From: Cyclobacterium marinum DSM 745
Lineage (GTDB): Bacteria > Bacteroidota > Bacteroidia > Cytophagales > Cyclobacteriaceae
Direction of reading: 5' to 3'
Assembly (NCBI RefSeq): GCF_000222485.1
Contig: NC_015914.1
Span: forward strand, 3,578,001-3,642,000
DNA length: 64,000 nucleotides
This document shows, in pieces, positions 8,855-18,863 of the stretch (positions are counted from its first letter, which is position 1; every line of letters begins with the position of its first letter). The notes under the pieces are model-generated. The model saw only the letters and a list, made by a program, of their open reading frames with translations. It ran no database searches and was not told where the DNA came from. The position numbers were made by a program, and so were the translations under genes.

Positions 8855-10162
8855 ATGAGATGGATCTTATACATACCCCTTTGGTTGGGATTAGCCTTTA
8901 ATTTACATGCCCAAGGCAATGTTTCTGAGCGGTCTACCATTTATGTGTTGGCCGGTACCTCGGGAGCTAATATCAGAGAATTCAATGAGATGCTTGCTGA
9001 TAAAGGTATTTCAAACCTTAGAGGAGGATATACCACTTTAGGGGTAGGCTACCAATACAGATTGTCCGATTTTATTTTGGGTTTTGAGCTCTATCAAAAT
9101 ACCGGGGCAAATTCCTATTACAGGGATTATGTAATTGATAATAGAAGTACCCGTTTTTACATGAATGTTGGGTATGCACTTACCCAAGAAAGTAATTTTC
9201 ACCTGATTCATTACATGTCTTTAGGGGCAGGTTATGTCAACTTTGAAATGCTAAAGGATCAGAGAAATGTAGAAGACTTTAGCGCATTTTTGCAGCAACC
9301 TGAACAGGGTTTTATTTTAAGAGAGCGAAATATTCATAAGGGGACCCAAAACTTCGGAGGGTTTTTAACTGAAATTGGCTTTCAGTTTGGATATGATTTT
9401 AGTCTTCCGGGCCTTGAAGAAACTGTTGGTCTCTTAGGAAAGTTTGGCTATTCCTTTAGCCCTTTTGAAGGGGCTTGGGAAATGAATGACATTACATTTG
9501 ATAACCTACAGAGCGGAGCTTTTTTTCGGTTGGGTGCAGGGTTGTCAATGCCTGACAAAAACTTGTTTTTTCCTGATGCCGGAATTGGTGCCCATTTCTT
9601 TTATGGTTACAATTTCACCAAGCCCGGCATGCTTAATGAATATTTGGTCAACAACGGCTTGTCTCCGTTTAAAGATCAACCCAACAATTTTGGGATGAAG
9701 ATCATCGGAGGAAATCGCAGGTGGTTGTATTCTTTTGATGTTTTCAATATTGCCAACTCTGGAAGGGCCAGTGAAAATCAAGACCACACACTCAATAGTG
9801 TAAGGTTGTATGGGAACTATGGTTATCAGCTTTACAAAATGAGAAATCTTGAACTTGGTGTGATGGCCGGCTTAGGCTATGGGAATGTCCGATACACACT
9901 ATCAAAAGATAATAAGCCGGATTTTCCTGCATTGTTTGAGGAGCCGGATTACGATGGCTACTTAAAAAGCAGCGGGTTAATGGCTAAATCCGAAGTGATG
10001 GTGGCTTATGCAATACCTGTATTTAAGAAGATGTTTAGGATGGTTTCCTCAGCACATGCTGGTTACGAACAGCCTTTAAATAAGTATAAATTTGGAGATT
10101 TGAACATGACCAATTATATGGCCGGGCCCTATTTTCAAATTGGCCTTGGAATAAGGCCTTGA
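8855..10162 (+). CDS. Exported beta-rich protein of unknown function
   Basis: The 435-residue product starts with a clear signal peptide (hydrophobic stretch IPLWLGLAF, cleavage probably after LHAQ), so it is exported. The rest alternates short polar turns with strands rich in Gly, Tyr and Phe, for example GVGYQYRLSDFILGFELY. This is the pattern of an outer-membrane beta-barrel or a surface-exposed beta protein. The C-terminus ends with a barrel-like strand (YMAGPYFQIGLGI). I do not recognise a named family. It is a single gene between the sensor kinase and the methionine module. An outer-membrane location is inferred from composition only. Confidence 0.7.
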   Translation: MRWILYIPLWLGLAFNLHAQGNVSERSTIYVLAGTSGANIREFNEMLADKGISNLRGGYTTLGVGYQYRLSDFILGFELYQNTGANSYYRDYVIDNRSTRFYMNVGYALTQESNFHLIHYMSLGAGYVNFEMLKDQRNVEDFSAFLQQPEQGFILRERNIHKGTQNFGGFLTEIGFQFGYDFSLPGLEETVGLLGKFGYSFSPFEGAWEMNDITFDNLQSGAFFRLGAGLSMPDKNLFFPDAGIGAHFFYGYNFTKPGMLNEYLVNNGLSPFKDQPNNFGMKIIGGNRRWLYSFDVFNIANSGRASENQDHTLNSVRLYGNYGYQLYKMRNLELGVMAGLGYGNVRYTLSKDNKPDFPALFEEPDYDGYLKSSGLMAKSEVMVAYAIPVFKKMFRMVSSAHAGYEQPLNKYKFGDLNMTNYMAGPYFQIGLGIRP

Positions 10163-10423
10163 CGAAATCCTCGCGCTGTTGGGATAGGAAAATATTTCGA
10201 GGACAGTACATTATGCTTTAGCAGTTTACATTAAAAAAATAAAACTACGACCAATATTTATTTGTTAGGCAAAGTCTTCCAACAAATTAGATTTCAAAAA
10301 TAACAACTATTTACATCTCCTATTTGTTTAGGTTAGAAGATTGAGGAGATTTATTAAACCCTATATCTCTATAGGTTATTAAAGATTTTCACAAAAAAAA
10401 GAACTTATTTACTGAATTCATGT

Positions 10424-10431
10424 TACTTTTG
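10424..10431 (+). promoter_or_regulatory. -7 box in front of the SAM riboswitch
   Basis: TACTTTTG fits TAnnTTTG and ends 5 nt before the first base of the riboswitch, the expected distance for a transcript that begins at the aptamer. A good -33 box was not found. Confidence 0.5.
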
Positions 10432-10436
10432 AATCG

Positions 10437-10535
10437 CTTATCGAGAAAGACGGAGGGTAGGGCCCTATGATGTCTTAGCAACCTGAGTTAACAAGGTGCT
10501 AATTCCCGTTCCGGAAATGCCGGATAAAGATGAGC
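10437..10535 (+). promoter_or_regulatory. SAM-I (S-box) riboswitch upstream of metH
   Basis: The leader has the conserved S-box order: CTTATCGAGAAAGACGGAGG at the 5' end of P1, GGCCCTATGATG, TTAGCAACC, AAGGTGCTAATTCC, and a closing GATAAAGATGAG that pairs with CTTATC. This aptamer binds S-adenosylmethionine and lowers expression of methionine genes when SAM is high. A clear intrinsic terminator is not obvious between it and the start codon at 10613, so control could act on translation or through a structure not seen by eye. It governs the metH1-metH2-metF run. Confidence 0.95.
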
Positions 10536-10612
10536 CGCAAAAGTTAGAAAAATGCTCTAGTTTTACATCGGTTCATGCTCGTATAAGCTTTTTATTTTAA
10601 TATACGATTCAA

Positions 10613-11656
10613 ATGGCAAACAGAACCAACTTATTACTTCAACAATTACAAAAGCGCATTTTGATATTGGATGGTGCTATGGGTACCATGATCCAAAGAT
10701 ATGGGCTTAAGGAGGAAGATTTTAGAAATCAAGAACTTGCCACTGTCAAAAAATCATTAAAAGGTAACAATGACTTGCTGTCTTTGACCCGGCCGGATAT
10801 CATCAAAGCGATACACAAAGCTTATTTTGAAGCAGGAGCAGACATTGTAGAAACCAATACTTTTAGCAGTACCACAATTGCTCAGGAAGATTACGGACTT
10901 GCAGAACTGGCCTATAAACTCAATTTTGAGTCTGCCAAGCTTGCCCGAGAAGTGGCCGACGAATTCTCCGCCGACGAACCTGAAAAACCAAGATTTGTGG
11001 CAGGAGCTATTGGGCCAACCAACAGAACTGCTTCCCTATCTCCGGATGTAAATGACCCCGGTTTCAGAGCTGTAAGCTTTGACCAATTGGTCAGTGCCTA
11101 TGCGGAGCAGGTAGAAGGGTTATTGGATGGAGGTGTGGATACCCTTTTGGTTGAAACGGTATTTGATACCTTAAATGCCAAAGCAGCAATTTTTGCCATT
11201 CAAGAAGTTTATGAAAAGAGGGGATTACCCTTGGAACCTTCAGAAGGAGGCATTCCCATAATGGTCTCGGGAACCATCACTGATGCTTCCGGAAGAACCC
11301 TTTCCGGACAAACCACAGAGGCATTCTTAATATCAATTGCACATGTGCCCTTATTGAGTGTAGGCTTAAATTGTGCCTTAGGGGCAGCTGAACTTAGACC
11401 CTACTTAAAGGTCTTGTCAGACAAGTCCCCCTTCAATGTGAGTGTTTACCCCAATGCCGGCCTTCCCAATGAATTTGGAGAATACGATCAGGGTCCGGAA
11501 GAAATGGATAAGGAAGTAAGCCTGTTTTTAAAAGAAGGCTGGGTCAATATTGTTGGTGGCTGCTGCGGAACCACTCCGGAACATATTGCTGCTTTGGCCG
11601 AGTCTGCAAGTAAATATCCGCCAAGAAATCTACACGTTTTAACGGAAGAAGATTAA
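10613..11656 (+). CDS. metH: Methionine synthase, homocysteine-binding part (split MetH, N-terminal polypeptide)
   Basis: The 347-residue protein corresponds to the homocysteine S-methyltransferase domain of cobalamin-dependent methionine synthase. It starts with [10 protein letters not shown], contains NTFSST and has the zinc-binding cysteines C254 (GLNCALG) and C317/C318 ([10 protein letters not shown]). It binds homocysteine, which receives the methyl group from methylcobalamin held on the next gene product. In E. coli these domains are one 1227-residue chain; here this gene ends at 11656 and the partner starts 4 nt later, so the enzyme is two polypeptides. There is no sign of a frameshift joining them: the stop follows a complete domain and the next gene has its own ATG. 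Expression is expected to be under the SAM-I riboswitch. Confidence 0.95.
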   Translation: MANRTNLLLQQLQKRILILDGAMGTMIQRYGLKEEDFRNQELATVKKSLKGNNDLLSLTRPDIIKAIHKAYFEAGADIVETNTFSSTTIAQEDYGLAELAYKLNFESAKLAREVADEFSADEPEKPRFVAGAIGPTNRTASLSPDVNDPGFRAVSFDQLVSAYAEQVEGLLDGGVDTLLVETVFDTLNAKAAIFAIQEVYEKRGLPLEPSEGGIPIMVSGTITDASGRTLSGQTTEAFLISIAHVPLLSVGLNCALGAAELRPYLKVLSDKSPFNVSVYPNAGLPNEFGEYDQGPEEMDKEVSLFLKEGWVNIVGGCCGTTPEHIAALAESASKYPPRNLHVLTEED

Positions 11657-11660
11657 TTTC

Positions 11661-14375
11661 ATGAGTAAACCTACTAAAATATCCACCTTGCAATTATCAG
11701 GGTTAGAGCCACTGATTTTTAATGAATCCTTGAATTTTGTGAACATTGGTGAGCGTACCAATGTCACAGGTTCTAAGAAATTCGCAAGACTTGTATTGAA
11801 TGACAACTATGACGAAGCGCTTGAAGTAGCCTTAGACCAAGTACGAGGAGGAGCGCAAATCTTAGATGTATGTATGGATGAAGCCATGCTAGATGGGGAG
11901 GCCGCCATGGTGAAATTCCTTAATCTGGTAGCCTCAGAACCTGAAATAAGTAGGATACCTGTAATGGTGGATAGCTCCAAATGGAGAATTATTTTGGCAG
12001 GACTTAAATGCATTCAAGGCAAAGGAATTGTCAATTCCATTAGTCTAAAAAATGGGGAGGAAGAATTTTTGTTCCAAGCCAAAACCATTAAAAAGTTTGG
12101 GGCTGCAGTGGTGGTCATGGCCTTTGATGAAAAAGGGCAAGCGGACTCTTACCAAAGGCGAATCGATATTTGTAAAAGGTCCTACGACTTGCTTACGGAG
12201 AAAATTAAATTTAATCCTCAAGACATTATCTTTGACCCCAATATCTTTCCGGTGGCTACCGGAATGGACGAACATAAAAACAATGCCGTTGACTTTTTTA
12301 AAGCCACCAAATGGATTAAAGAAAATCTTCCCGGTGCAAAGGTAAGTGGTGGAGTGAGTAACGTCTCTTTCTCTTTTAGAGGCAATAATCCGGTAAGAGA
12401 AGCCATGCATGCGGTATTCTTGTATCATGCCATAAAACATGGGATGGATATGGGAATAGTTAATCCATCTATGTTAGAGATTTATGACGACATCCCCAAA
12501 GACCTGCTTGAACGGGTAGAGGATGTGATGTGGAATAAACGGGAAGACGCTACTGAGAGATTATTGGATTTTGCTGACTCGGTAAAATCTCAAGGGAAAA
12601 AAGGCAAAGCAGATGAAGCTTGGAGAAGCCTGCCGGTGGAAAAAAGAATTCAACATGCTTTAGTCAAAGGGGTGTTGGACCATATCATTGAGGATACAGA
12701 AGAAGCACGCCAGCAATTGATCGATGCGTTAAAGGTCATTGAGGGTCCACTTATGGATGGGATGAATGTAGTTGGTGACCTTTTTGGTGAAGGTAAAATG
12801 TTTTTACCCCAGGTAGTAAAGAGTGCCAGAGTAATGAAGAAAGCTGTGGCTTACCTTGAACCATTTATGCCGGTTCCGGGCACCAATGAAGCCACAGGAG
12901 AGCAGGAGGATAATGTGAAGCGAATTTTATTGGCTACAGTAAAAGGAGATGTACATGACATTGGCAAAAATATAGTAGGAGTGGTCTTGGCTTGTAATTC
13001 TTACAAGATTATAGACCTGGGTGTGATGGTTGAAACTGATCGAATCATTCAAGAAGCTGTGGACAATGATGCCCATATTATCGGGCTAAGTGGGCTGATT
13101 ACACCTTCATTGGATGAAATGGTTAATGTGGCTTCAGAAATGGAAAGACGGGGGCTGGATATTCCGCTTTTGATAGGAGGGGCAACCACCTCAAGAATCC
13201 ATACTGCAGTGAAGATAGATCCCGTTTATAGTGGCATAGTTGTGCATGTGGCAGATGCTTCCAAGTCAGTCCCGGTGGCAGGAGAGGCCATTAGCAAAGA
13301 AACTAGGGATGCGTATAAAAAAGACATTAAAGCAACCTACCAGAAATTAAGGGAGGTACATGCAGCCAAGCAAGAGGTGAAACAAATGGCTACTTATAAT
13401 GAAGCCAAAGCCAACCCTGTTGCCATAGATTGGGCGAATTATACACCTGTGAAGCCAAATAAATTGGGAGTGACTGTTTTGAAGAACATGGACCTTTCAA
13501 TCATTAGAAATTATATTGACTGGACTCCTTTTTTCAGTACTTGGATGCTTTCAGGAAGATTTCCAAAGATTTTGAAGGATCCGGTAGTAGGCGCAGAGGC
13601 TCTTAAATTGTACAATGATGCCAATAAGATGTTAGATCGAATAGTGAATGAAGGTTGGTTGACAGCCAATGCTGTATTTGGTCTGTTTCCTGTGCAAAGA
13701 TCCGGAGATGATTTGATGGTTGATCCTAATTTTACCGAGGGAAAACCCTTTTCCTTTCACTTCCTAAGACAACAAGGAAAAAAAGGTAAAGGAATTCCAA
13801 ACCGCTCATTGGCAGATTATATCCATCCCGACAGTACAGATTATATGGGAGGATTTGCTGTTACAGCAGGGTTGAATATTGAAAAAAAGCTTAAGGAATT
13901 CCAGGAACAAGGGGATGATTACAACGACATCATGTTGAAGGCAATGGCTGACCGATTGGCAGAGGCAGCAGCCGAATATCTCCATCTGTTGGTTAGAAAA
14001 GACTATTGGGGCTACGCACCTGAAGAGTCTTTAGAAAACGAAGACCTAATTAAAGAAAACTATACCGGTATTCGTCCGGCACCGGGTTACCCGGCTTGTC
14101 CCGAACATTCCGAGAAAAGAACTTTATTCGATTTATTGGAAGCAGAAAAGAATGCTGAGATGGAACTTACCGATAGCTTTGCTATGTACCCCACTTCCTC
14201 TGTAAGTGGCTATTATTTCGGACATCCTGAAAGTAGGTATTTTGGTCTGGGGAAAATCAGTAAAGACCAAGTCGCTGATTATGCCAGAAGAAAAGGAGTG
14301 TCTACAGCTCAGGCAGAAAAATGGCTTTCCCCAAATCTCGCCTACACACCAAAATTGACTTCAGAACCTCAATAA
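11661..14375 (+). CDS. metH: Methionine synthase, pterin/cobalamin/activation part (split MetH, C-terminal polypeptide)
   Basis: The 904-residue protein carries the remaining MetH modules. Residues about 20-290 form the pterin-binding domain ([11 protein letters not shown] at the start), which takes the methyl group from 5-methyltetrahydrofolate. Then come the cobalamin cap and Rossmann domain with the DxHxxG signature, DVHDIGKN, in which H432 is the lower axial cobalt ligand. The last third is the AdoMet-dependent reactivation domain, with [12 protein letters not shown] and [10 protein letters not shown]. The 4-nt gap to the preceding gene indicates a tight operon and coupled synthesis of the two subunits. 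All expected domains are present and full length, so the split looks functional rather than degenerate. Confidence 0.95.
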   Translation: MSKPTKISTLQLSGLEPLIFNESLNFVNIGERTNVTGSKKFARLVLNDNYDEALEVALDQVRGGAQILDVCMDEAMLDGEAAMVKFLNLVASEPEISRIPVMVDSSKWRIILAGLKCIQGKGIVNSISLKNGEEEFLFQAKTIKKFGAAVVVMAFDEKGQADSYQRRIDICKRSYDLLTEKIKFNPQDIIFDPNIFPVATGMDEHKNNAVDFFKATKWIKENLPGAKVSGGVSNVSFSFRGNNPVREAMHAVFLYHAIKHGMDMGIVNPSMLEIYDDIPKDLLERVEDVMWNKREDATERLLDFADSVKSQGKKGKADEAWRSLPVEKRIQHALVKGVLDHIIEDTEEARQQLIDALKVIEGPLMDGMNVVGDLFGEGKMFLPQVVKSARVMKKAVAYLEPFMPVPGTNEATGEQEDNVKRILLATVKGDVHDIGKNIVGVVLACNSYKIIDLGVMVETDRIIQEAVDNDAHIIGLSGLITPSLDEMVNVASEMERRGLDIPLLIGGATTSRIHTAVKIDPVYSGIVVHVADASKSVPVAGEAISKETRDAYKKDIKATYQKLREVHAAKQEVKQMATYNEAKANPVAIDWANYTPVKPNKLGVTVLKNMDLSIIRNYIDWTPFFSTWMLSGRFPKILKDPVVGAEALKLYNDANKMLDRIVNEGWLTANAVFGLFPVQRSGDDLMVDPNFTEGKPFSFHFLRQQGKKGKGIPNRSLADYIHPDSTDYMGGFAVTAGLNIEKKLKEFQEQGDDYNDIMLKAMADRLAEAAAEYLHLLVRKDYWGYAPEESLENEDLIKENYTGIRPAPGYPACPEHSEKRTLFDLLEAEKNAEMELTDSFAMYPTSSVSGYYFGHPESRYFGLGKISKDQVADYARRKGVSTAQAEKWLSPNLAYTPKLTSEPQ

Positions 14376-14469
14376 GCCGACATTTAAGCCAAAGGGTATA
14401 TACCTAGGTAATCATAAAATAATTAAAGCTTTTGAAGATTATTTCTTAAAAGCGTTTCAATACACTATC

Positions 14470-15423
14470 ATGAAAGTCACCGAATACTTAAAAAACGCAG
14501 ATAAAACATTATTCTCTTTTGAGATTCTCCCACCATTAAAAGGGCAGAGTTTGACCAATCTATTGGATGGTATTGCACCCCTTATGGACTTCAACCCACC
14601 ATTTATAGATGTGACCTACCACAGAGAGGAATACATGTATAAGAAACACCCAAATGGTCTACTTGAAAAAATAAGCACCAGAAAGAGACCCGGAACGGTG
14701 GGTATTTGTGCGGCAATCATGAACAAGTTTAAAGTGGATGCTGTACCTCACCTCTTGTGTGGAGGCTTTTCTAAGGAGGAAACAGAAAATGCACTGATTG
14801 ATTTGTATTTTATAGGAGTGGAAAATGTTTTGGCTTTGCGTGGTGATGCACCCAAATTGGAGTCCAATTTTGTTCCTGAAAAAGATGGGCACCATTATGC
14901 TTCTCAACTTGTAGAACAAATCATCGGGATGAACCATGGAAAATACCTTCATGATGAAACTGAAGTAGGTTTTCAAACAGACTTTTGTGTGGGGGTGGCA
15001 GGCTATCCTGAAAAACATTTTGAAGCCCCAAGTTTAAATTTTGATTTGAAAAAATTACAAGCCAAAATTGATGCCGGGGCTGATTATATTGTTACTCAAA
15101 TGTTTTTTGACAATCAAAAATACTTTGATTTTGTGGAAAAAGTGAGGGCAGCGGGTATTGATGCCCCAATAATACCCGGCTTAAAACCCATTACCACTTT
15201 GTCGCAAATCGTAAACTTGCCCAAAACCTTCTTTTTGGACTTGCCGGATGATTTGTTGACGGCTTTGGAAAAATGTAAAAGCAATGCGGACGTGAAAGCT
15301 GTGGGAATTGAGTGGGCCATTCAACAAAGTAAGGAACTGATAAAATATGGAGTACCAACGCTTCATTATTATACCATGAGTAAAGCTGATACCACCTATA
15401 AAGTAGCCAAAGAGGTTTTTTAA
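14470..15423 (+). CDS. metF: Methylenetetrahydrofolate reductase MetF
   Basis: MetF reduces 5,10-methylene-tetrahydrofolate to 5-methyl-tetrahydrofolate, the methyl donor for the MetH pair encoded just upstream. The 317-residue length fits the bacterial FAD enzyme. Family signatures are the N-terminal FSFEILPP segment with its catalytic glutamate, FIDVTYHREE, the ALRGD motif (here NVLALRGDAP), the GYPEKHFEAP motif and the DYIVTQMFFDN motif. It lies 94 nt after metH2 with no terminator seen between them, so it probably shares the SAM-controlled transcript. The three genes together make up the methyl-transfer branch of methionine synthesis. Confidence 0.95.
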   Translation: MKVTEYLKNADKTLFSFEILPPLKGQSLTNLLDGIAPLMDFNPPFIDVTYHREEYMYKKHPNGLLEKISTRKRPGTVGICAAIMNKFKVDAVPHLLCGGFSKEETENALIDLYFIGVENVLALRGDAPKLESNFVPEKDGHHYASQLVEQIIGMNHGKYLHDETEVGFQTDFCVGVAGYPEKHFEAPSLNFDLKKLQAKIDAGADYIVTQMFFDNQKYFDFVEKVRAAGIDAPIIPGLKPITTLSQIVNLPKTFFLDLPDDLLTALEKCKSNADVKAVGIEWAIQQSKELIKYGVPTLHYYTMSKADTTYKVAKEVF

Positions 15424-15551
15424 TCCGACTTGTTCAATGGTTAATTAATGGTTACTCCTTGTTTAAAAGGAACTCTATCCTAAGAATTAGGATCGAAATC
15501 AGTTGTTTCATTTCATGTTAAATAAGACTTTTATCATAAAAAAATAAAAAA

Positions 15552-16016
15552 GTGGATCAGAAGGAAATTAGCCGTCAATTTACTGAAACTGGTAAGATTA
15601 GCTTTGAAGATACCCAAGGCCAAGGTTTTGATTGGGTGCAAGTGGAACAATGGAGACCTGAAATGGATGGATTATTTTTGATTCATGAAATTTACCAGTT
15701 GAAATCTTTGGTAGGTAACTTTTCTGAGATAGCGCTAGATATCGTAGAGTATGCGGCCGATGAAACTATTTTCCTTAGCCCCCAGCCATCATGGAATATA
15801 AATAAGGGTAAATCCGGAGGATTAATTAAATTTGCATTGGTAGGCTCCCCTTATTGGAAACAAATTCTTCAGCAAATTAGGGAAATTGTTTTCCTAAAGT
15901 GGGAAGATGAGAAAAGATCTTCAGTGATTAAAGGGGGGCAGGCTTTTCCCTTTACACGGAAATCTAAGCTTATGGGGCTATATGAAGATGGCCGCGTGAA
16001 AATTATAAATGGATGA
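15552..16016 (+). CDS. Conserved-looking hypothetical protein
   Basis: I do not recognise this 154-residue protein. It begins at GTG 15552 (frame VDQKEISRQF), has no signal peptide and no membrane segment, and mixes acidic helices with a basic C-terminal part (FPFTRKSKLMGLYEDGRVKI). Coding is supported by its length, by codon use like its neighbours and by the ATGA overlap of its stop with the start of the following tRNA nucleotidyltransferase gene, which implies translational coupling. It is probably a cytoplasmic protein. A link to tRNA metabolism would be a guess from the neighbourhood alone. Confidence 0.7.
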   Translation: MDQKEISRQFTETGKISFEDTQGQGFDWVQVEQWRPEMDGLFLIHEIYQLKSLVGNFSEIALDIVEYAADETIFLSPQPSWNINKGKSGGLIKFALVGSPYWKQILQQIREIVFLKWEDEKRSSVIKGGQAFPFTRKSKLMGLYEDGRVKIING

Positions 16017-17437
16017 ATCTGTCAAATTCTTTAGATAAAATTAAAACCTTTAAGAAGGTCGGCCAGGTAGCGGATAATTTAGGAATGGAAACCTACGTGG
16101 TGGGAGGTTTTGTAAGGGATATTCTTTTGAAAAGGCCATGCAAGGACTTGGATTTTGTTTGTATAGGAGATGGAATCAAATTGGCAAAAGCAGTTGCTGA
16201 CGCTTTAGAAGGTAAACCACAGATTTCAATATTCAAAAACTTTGGTACAGCAATGATCAAAATGGATGAATGGGAACTGGAATTTGTAGGGGCTAGAAAA
16301 GAGTCATACCAGAACCATTCAAGGAAACCAAAAGTAGAAGCAGGAACTCTTGCCGAAGACCAGGAGCGAAGAGATTTCACCATCAATGCATTGGGTATAG
16401 GCTTGAATGCCAATAATTTTGGGGAATTATTAGATCCGTACGATGGGGTGAAGGATTTGAAACGAAAAATCATTCGTACGCCGACAGACCCCGATATTAC
16501 TTTTTCAGATGACCCATTGCGGATGATGAGGGCCATTAGGTTTGCTGCACAATTGAAATTTGATATTGAGGCAAATACCTTTGATGGAATCATTAACAAT
16601 GCGCATCGAATGTCCATTATCTCCGGGGAGAGAACAATTGTGGAATTGAATAAAATCATCATGACAGATAAGCCCTCCTACGGATTTAAGTTGTTGTTTG
16701 TAAGTGGCTTATTGAAAGAATTTTTTCCGGAAATGGTGGCCTTACAAGGGGTGGATTCCGTGGGAGATAAATCGCACAAAGATAATTTTTACCATACCCT
16801 ACAAGTATTGGACAATGTAGCAAGTAGGTCAGATAGCCTTTGGTTAAGGTGGGCTGCCATTATGCATGACATTGCCAAACCTCCAACCAAAAGATTCAAT
16901 CAAAAAGTAGGCTGGACCTTTCATGGACATGAAGACAAGGGGGCAAGAATGGTTCCGGGAATCTTTAGAAGATTAAAGCTTCCTATGGACGAAAGAATGA
17001 AATATGTTCAAAAATTAGTAAAATTGCACCTGAGGCCCATAGCATTGGTGAATGATAAGGTGACAGACGCTGCAGTTAGAAGACTCCTGTTTGAAGCGGG
17101 TGATGATGTGGACGATTTAATGCAACTCTGCAGAGCAGATGTTACCTCAAAAAACAACAACAAAGTCAAAAGATTTTTAGCTAACTTTGATAAGGTGGAG
17201 CTAAAGCTTCAAGAGGTAGAGGAAAAAGATCAAGTAAGAAATTTCCAACCTCCTGTGACTGGTGACGAAATCATGGCTATATTTGGTTTGAAACCTTCGA
17301 GGGTAGTAGGAGATTTGAAAGAAGAAATCAAAGAAGCAATCCTGGAAGGACATATACAAAACAATAAAAACGAAGCATTGGAGTTAATGTACAAGTTAGC
17401 TGCAAAAAAAGGAATAGTAAACAACCCTGATAAATGA
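16013..17437 (+). CDS. cca: CCA tRNA nucleotidyltransferase / poly(A) polymerase family protein with HD domain
   Basis: The 474-residue enzyme belongs to the class II nucleotidyltransferases that add or repair the CCA end of tRNA. The head domain has VVGGFVRDILL (about residues 27-37) and the catalytic DLDFV acidic pair, followed by the conserved RRDFTINALG block and the DPLRMMRAIRFAAQL block. A C-terminal HD domain is seen at DNFYHTLQVLDN and IMHDIAKPPTKRF, as in bacterial CCA enzymes with phosphohydrolase activity. It overlaps the upstream unknown gene by 4 nt and the downstream TPR gene by 4 nt. Distinguishing CCA-adding from poly(A) activity by eye is not safe, but the former is the default in Bacteroidota. 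Confidence 0.92.
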   Translation: MNLSNSLDKIKTFKKVGQVADNLGMETYVVGGFVRDILLKRPCKDLDFVCIGDGIKLAKAVADALEGKPQISIFKNFGTAMIKMDEWELEFVGARKESYQNHSRKPKVEAGTLAEDQERRDFTINALGIGLNANNFGELLDPYDGVKDLKRKIIRTPTDPDITFSDDPLRMMRAIRFAAQLKFDIEANTFDGIINNAHRMSIISGERTIVELNKIIMTDKPSYGFKLLFVSGLLKEFFPEMVALQGVDSVGDKSHKDNFYHTLQVLDNVASRSDSLWLRWAAIMHDIAKPPTKRFNQKVGWTFHGHEDKGARMVPGIFRRLKLPMDERMKYVQKLVKLHLRPIALVNDKVTDAAVRRLLFEAGDDVDDLMQLCRADVTSKNNNKVKRFLANFDKVELKLQEVEEKDQVRNFQPPVTGDEIMAIFGLKPSRVVGDLKEEIKEAILEGHIQNNKNEALELMYKLAAKKGIVNNPDK

Positions 17438-18165
17438 TGAAAATGAAATTTTCCGTATTGATTTTGTTGCTGTGCATCGGCGCACAAAGTTTTTCCCTTG
17501 CTCAGGAGGCTACCCCTGCTGCCCCTGAAACCAAAGTTACAAGCGAAAGCAATAAAGCTAAAAATGATGTAGACAACAGAATTTATTCCCTAGCCATGCG
17601 ATACAATGATGCATCCGTGGCTAAAATCAAGCTTTATGAGCTGATGGAAAGAAATCCCGGGAATCTTGTTTATGCTGAAACACTTGCCTCCATGTATTTC
17701 GAAATGGAGCAATATGGTTCGGCGGCCTTAGTATCTTTAGACTTGTTGGAAAGAAATGACAAAAACCTTACTGCTTTGGAAGTGGCAGCTTTTTCTTTGG
17801 AGCAGCTAGGTGCTTTGGAACGTGCCTTGCCTCATTTTGAATCTTTACATTTATTGTCGGGAGATTTATTCAGCTTGTATAAAGCCGGATATTTGCAATA
17901 CACCTTAAAAAAATACGACGAAGCCCTCAATTCAGTCAATATGCTGATCAAGGACAGCAAAGCTGCAGAGCAAAAACTGAATTTTCCTAAGGGTGAAAAC
18001 AATGGTATGCAGGAAGTGAGCATGACAGCCGCCGCAGAAAATTTAAAAGGATTGATTTATAAGGAGCAAGGGAGCAATGCAGAAGCAAAAACTGCATTTG
18101 AGGCCGCTTTGGCTGTAAACCCGGATTTTGAATTGGCCAAAGAAAACTTGGCAGGTTTACAATAA
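17434..18165 (+). CDS. Secreted or periplasmic TPR-repeat protein
   Basis: The 243-residue product begins with a signal peptide (VLILLLCIGAQSFSLAQ) and continues with tetratricopeptide-like helix pairs. Examples are NPGNLVYAETLASMYFEMEQY, LTALEVAAFSLEQLGALERALPHF and the last repeat GSNAEAKTAFEAALAVNPDFELAKENL. TPR domains mediate protein-protein contacts; this one is likely periplasmic or attached at the envelope. The ATG at 17434 overlaps the stop of the nucleotidyltransferase gene; ATG codons at 17437 and 17443 are alternatives that keep the signal peptide. A partner is not evident. Confidence 0.82.
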   Translation: MMKMKFSVLILLLCIGAQSFSLAQEATPAAPETKVTSESNKAKNDVDNRIYSLAMRYNDASVAKIKLYELMERNPGNLVYAETLASMYFEMEQYGSAALVSLDLLERNDKNLTALEVAAFSLEQLGALERALPHFESLHLLSGDLFSLYKAGYLQYTLKKYDEALNSVNMLIKDSKAAEQKLNFPKGENNGMQEVSMTAAAENLKGLIYKEQGSNAEAKTAFEAALAVNPDFELAKENLAGLQ

Positions 18166-18204
18166 TTTTTTTGCTTCATGGATGCTTATCTCCAATCCAT
18201 ATTC

Positions 18205-18281
18205 CCGGTGTCTGAGCGGAGCCGAAGATATAGGGTGTGATTATTATCTCACCTATCCCTTCGGCTCTGCTCAATGTCCGG
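18205..18281. repeat. REP-like inverted pair (palindromic intergenic element)
   Basis: The 15-base arm TGAGCGGAGCCGAAG (18213-18227) faces CTTCGGCTCTGCTCA (18259-18273). They pair at 14 of 15 positions plus a G-U, and pairing extends outward to CCGG at both ends. The core CTGAGC...CGAAG is the same as in the 54-bp tandem units at 23.1-24.2 kb, so this looks like a head-to-head pair of the same REP family. Confidence 0.7.
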
Positions 18282-18546
18282 TTACTCAATTGACATCACG
18301 GGAATCAGCAGCCCATATATTAATTCTTGAAAAAACTTTAACAATAAAGTGTCTCAAGTAGCCTGGAAGCCAGACAGGATGATAACCAAGGGTGGAGCTT
18401 CTGGTTTAATAAATTAATCTATGAATCCGATTTCTCAAAGGGTTTTAAGTAAATTTAGAATAGAAGATATTGTAAGATTGTTAGAACTTATTTCTGGAGA
18501 CGTATTTATTAATTACACTATATTTAAAACCGGATTTCGCAAATAG

Positions 18547-18684
18547 GCTACCTGAAAGAAACCGAAGAATTCTAAAGGGCTGAAACGATATTAGACACGG
18601 GAGAAGCCCATGGTAGGGTAAATCAACGTACTCTTGATTTTGGTGGAATGGTTGCCTTTGTTGCTACAATGCTGACAAAATCCA
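18547..18684. repeat. Two-hairpin dispersed repeat, copy 1
   Basis: This stretch aligns with 28407-28541. Shared blocks are AGGGCTGAAAC, GAAGCCC, CTTGATTTTGG and ATGCTGACAAAATCC. The right part folds as GATTTTG...CAAAATC with inner GTTGC/GC(T/A)AC pairing, and the left part as GGGCT/AGCCC. Differences between copies fall mostly in loops. It is non-coding in both places. Confidence 0.7.
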
Positions 18685-18863
18685 ACCTGTTCTAATAGGA
18701 GTAAAGACCATGTAGCTGAATTAGTGTTCTTCAGAAAAAATAATAGCTTCGGGTTGAATAAGGTTTGATAGAGTAGTAAAATAACAATTGCTTAAGGCTT
18801 TCCTCCGCTTTTATTTCCATTTTAGGGAATAAAATTGCAGTTTTGCAAAAATAAAAACAGCTC

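Larger units (their letters stand above)
18166..18863. other. Gene-poor spacer containing two repeat elements
   Basis: About 700 bases separate the TPR gene from the dihydroorotase-like gene. They contain a REP-like inverted pair (18205-18281) and one copy of a two-hairpin dispersed repeat (18547-18684), each listed separately. Between them lies an open frame of 41 codons (18421-18546) without recognisable similarity. No RNA gene or clear promoter is seen. Confidence 0.6.

Noticed and set aside
10170..10205. TCCTCG...CGAGGA inverted repeat after the exported protein gene as a terminator
   Set aside because: Short stem, long loop and no T-run.
18421..18546. 41-codon open frame between two repeats
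   Set aside because: It looks protein-like in codon use, but there is no promoter, no known similarity and it ends at the border of a repeat; kept only as a note.
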